Of a stretch of 6,382 nucleotides of DNA, positions 6,157-6,382 are shown piece after piece. Origin of the DNA: Anaerolineaceae bacterium (lineage in GTDB: Bacteria > Chloroflexota > Anaerolineae > Anaerolineales > Anaerolineaceae); the NCBI GenBank assembly GCA_003446605.1, contig DMDF01000137.1, positions 1 through 6,382 on the forward strand, written 5' to 3'. Within the stretch, counting starts at the first letter, position 1; every line of letters begins with the position of its first letter. Made by a program: the position numbers and the translations under genes. The notes under the pieces were generated by a model. It was not told the origin of the DNA. It searched no databases and worked only from the letters and a program-made list of their open reading frames with translations.

Positions 6157-6382
6157 GATAAATCATTACGAAGGCGTGTTACAGACATTGTCCCCAAGCG
6201 AATACTCCAAAAAGCGATTGCAAATATTCGACTACCAATATCAGGAAGAAAAGGTAAACCTACTACGATACCAAATGTAGTGAACCAATCAAAAAATGAT
6301 GCCATATGCCAATTTCTGCGAGATTGTATAAAACCTTTCCAAATTAGCACCCTACTTCCAACAATAAATTTTGGCAAGCGAG
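6066..6382 (-). CDS. N-terminal part of the same membrane protein (5' end outside the window, frame broken at 6081-6087)
   Basis: The frame is open from the right edge to a TAA at 6066-6068, about 104 codons. A TTG at 6375-6377 could serve as a start, but the frame stays open beyond it. The protein has a basic stretch (SRRNWHMASFFDW), one or two hydrophobic spans (WFTTFGIVVGLPFLP and RIFAIAFWSI), then a cytoplasmic-looking segment (VTRLRNDLSCWQIIRQLPIS) and LFLELSPAFF. That last segment looks like the loop before a transmembrane helix in ABC-2-type permeases, where a 'W-x-L/I-L/I-R-x-L/T-P' pattern is common; this is recollection, not a search result. After AFF the frame gives only CRSS and stops, while the -1 frame continues with a good membrane helix. 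The two parts are therefore best read as one gene with a one-base deletion, a sequencing error, or a -1 frameshift. Confidence 0.6.
   Translation of the reverse strand, partial: RLPKFIVGSRVLIWKGFIQSRRNWHMASFFDWFTTFGIVVGLPFLPDIGSRIFAIAFWSIRLGTMSVTRLRNDLSCWQIIRQLPISSSQFLFLELSPAFFCRSS
6081..6087 (-). other. candidate -1 slippery heptamer or homopolymer indel joining two membrane-protein frames
   Basis: On the minus strand the site reads T TTT TTC, in phase as X XXY YYZ with the incoming frame (GCT TTT TTC). Phe-tRNA can pair with both UUC and UUU, so a -1 slip is allowed, and the next codon is then CTG in the downstream frame. A GGAG lies at 6099-6102, 11 bases upstream of the heptamer, similar to the arrangement at E. 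coli dnaX. A T7 tract in place of T6 would give the same fused protein without slippage. Confidence 0.5.

Overview
The window holds one complete, well-recognised housekeeping gene, rpoC (RNA polymerase beta' subunit), which fills about two thirds of it on the minus strand. It is flanked by a complete comB-family gene (2-phosphosulfolactate phosphatase) and by two genes cut by the window edges. The overall look suggests the Chloroflexota, probably Anaerolineae. The reasons are the style of the RpoC (a long charged coiled-coil insertion after the N-terminal zinc domain, an expanded jaw, an acidic tail) and the SnoaL-like C-terminal domain of the gene at the left edge. Base composition is moderately AT-rich by eye. 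The taxonomic call is recollection and inference; no database search was possible.

Layout, left to right. Positions 1-387 (+) are the 3' end of a gene encoding a C-terminal SnoaL/NTF2-like domain. Positions 388-473 are a short convergent spacer with weak dyads. Positions 474-1172 (-) are comB. The 87-bp spacer 1173-1259 contains a textbook intrinsic terminator for rpoC, so comB is insulated from rpoC readthrough. Positions 1260-5582 (-) are rpoC, with a GTG start behind a near-perfect Shine-Dalgarno. The 148-bp spacer 5583-5730 carries an extended -10 promoter and a short leader for rpoC. Positions 5731-6382 (-) are a multi-pass membrane protein gene whose 5' end lies beyond the window. It is split into two overlapping frames exactly at a T6 tract that has the form of a -1 slippery heptamer.

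The two points most worth following are these. First, rpoC has no rpoB next to it on either side and appears to be its own transcription unit, unlike the usual rpoBC operon. Second, the membrane gene needs either a one-base correction or a -1 frameshift at U UUU UUC to give a continuous protein. Inside RpoC, an internal tandem duplication in the jaw, a one-residue-longer bridge-helix N-terminus and a Leu in place of the usual trigger-loop Met are also notable. These may be lineage traits rather than novelties. I see no mobile element, CRISPR array, RNA gene or defence system.
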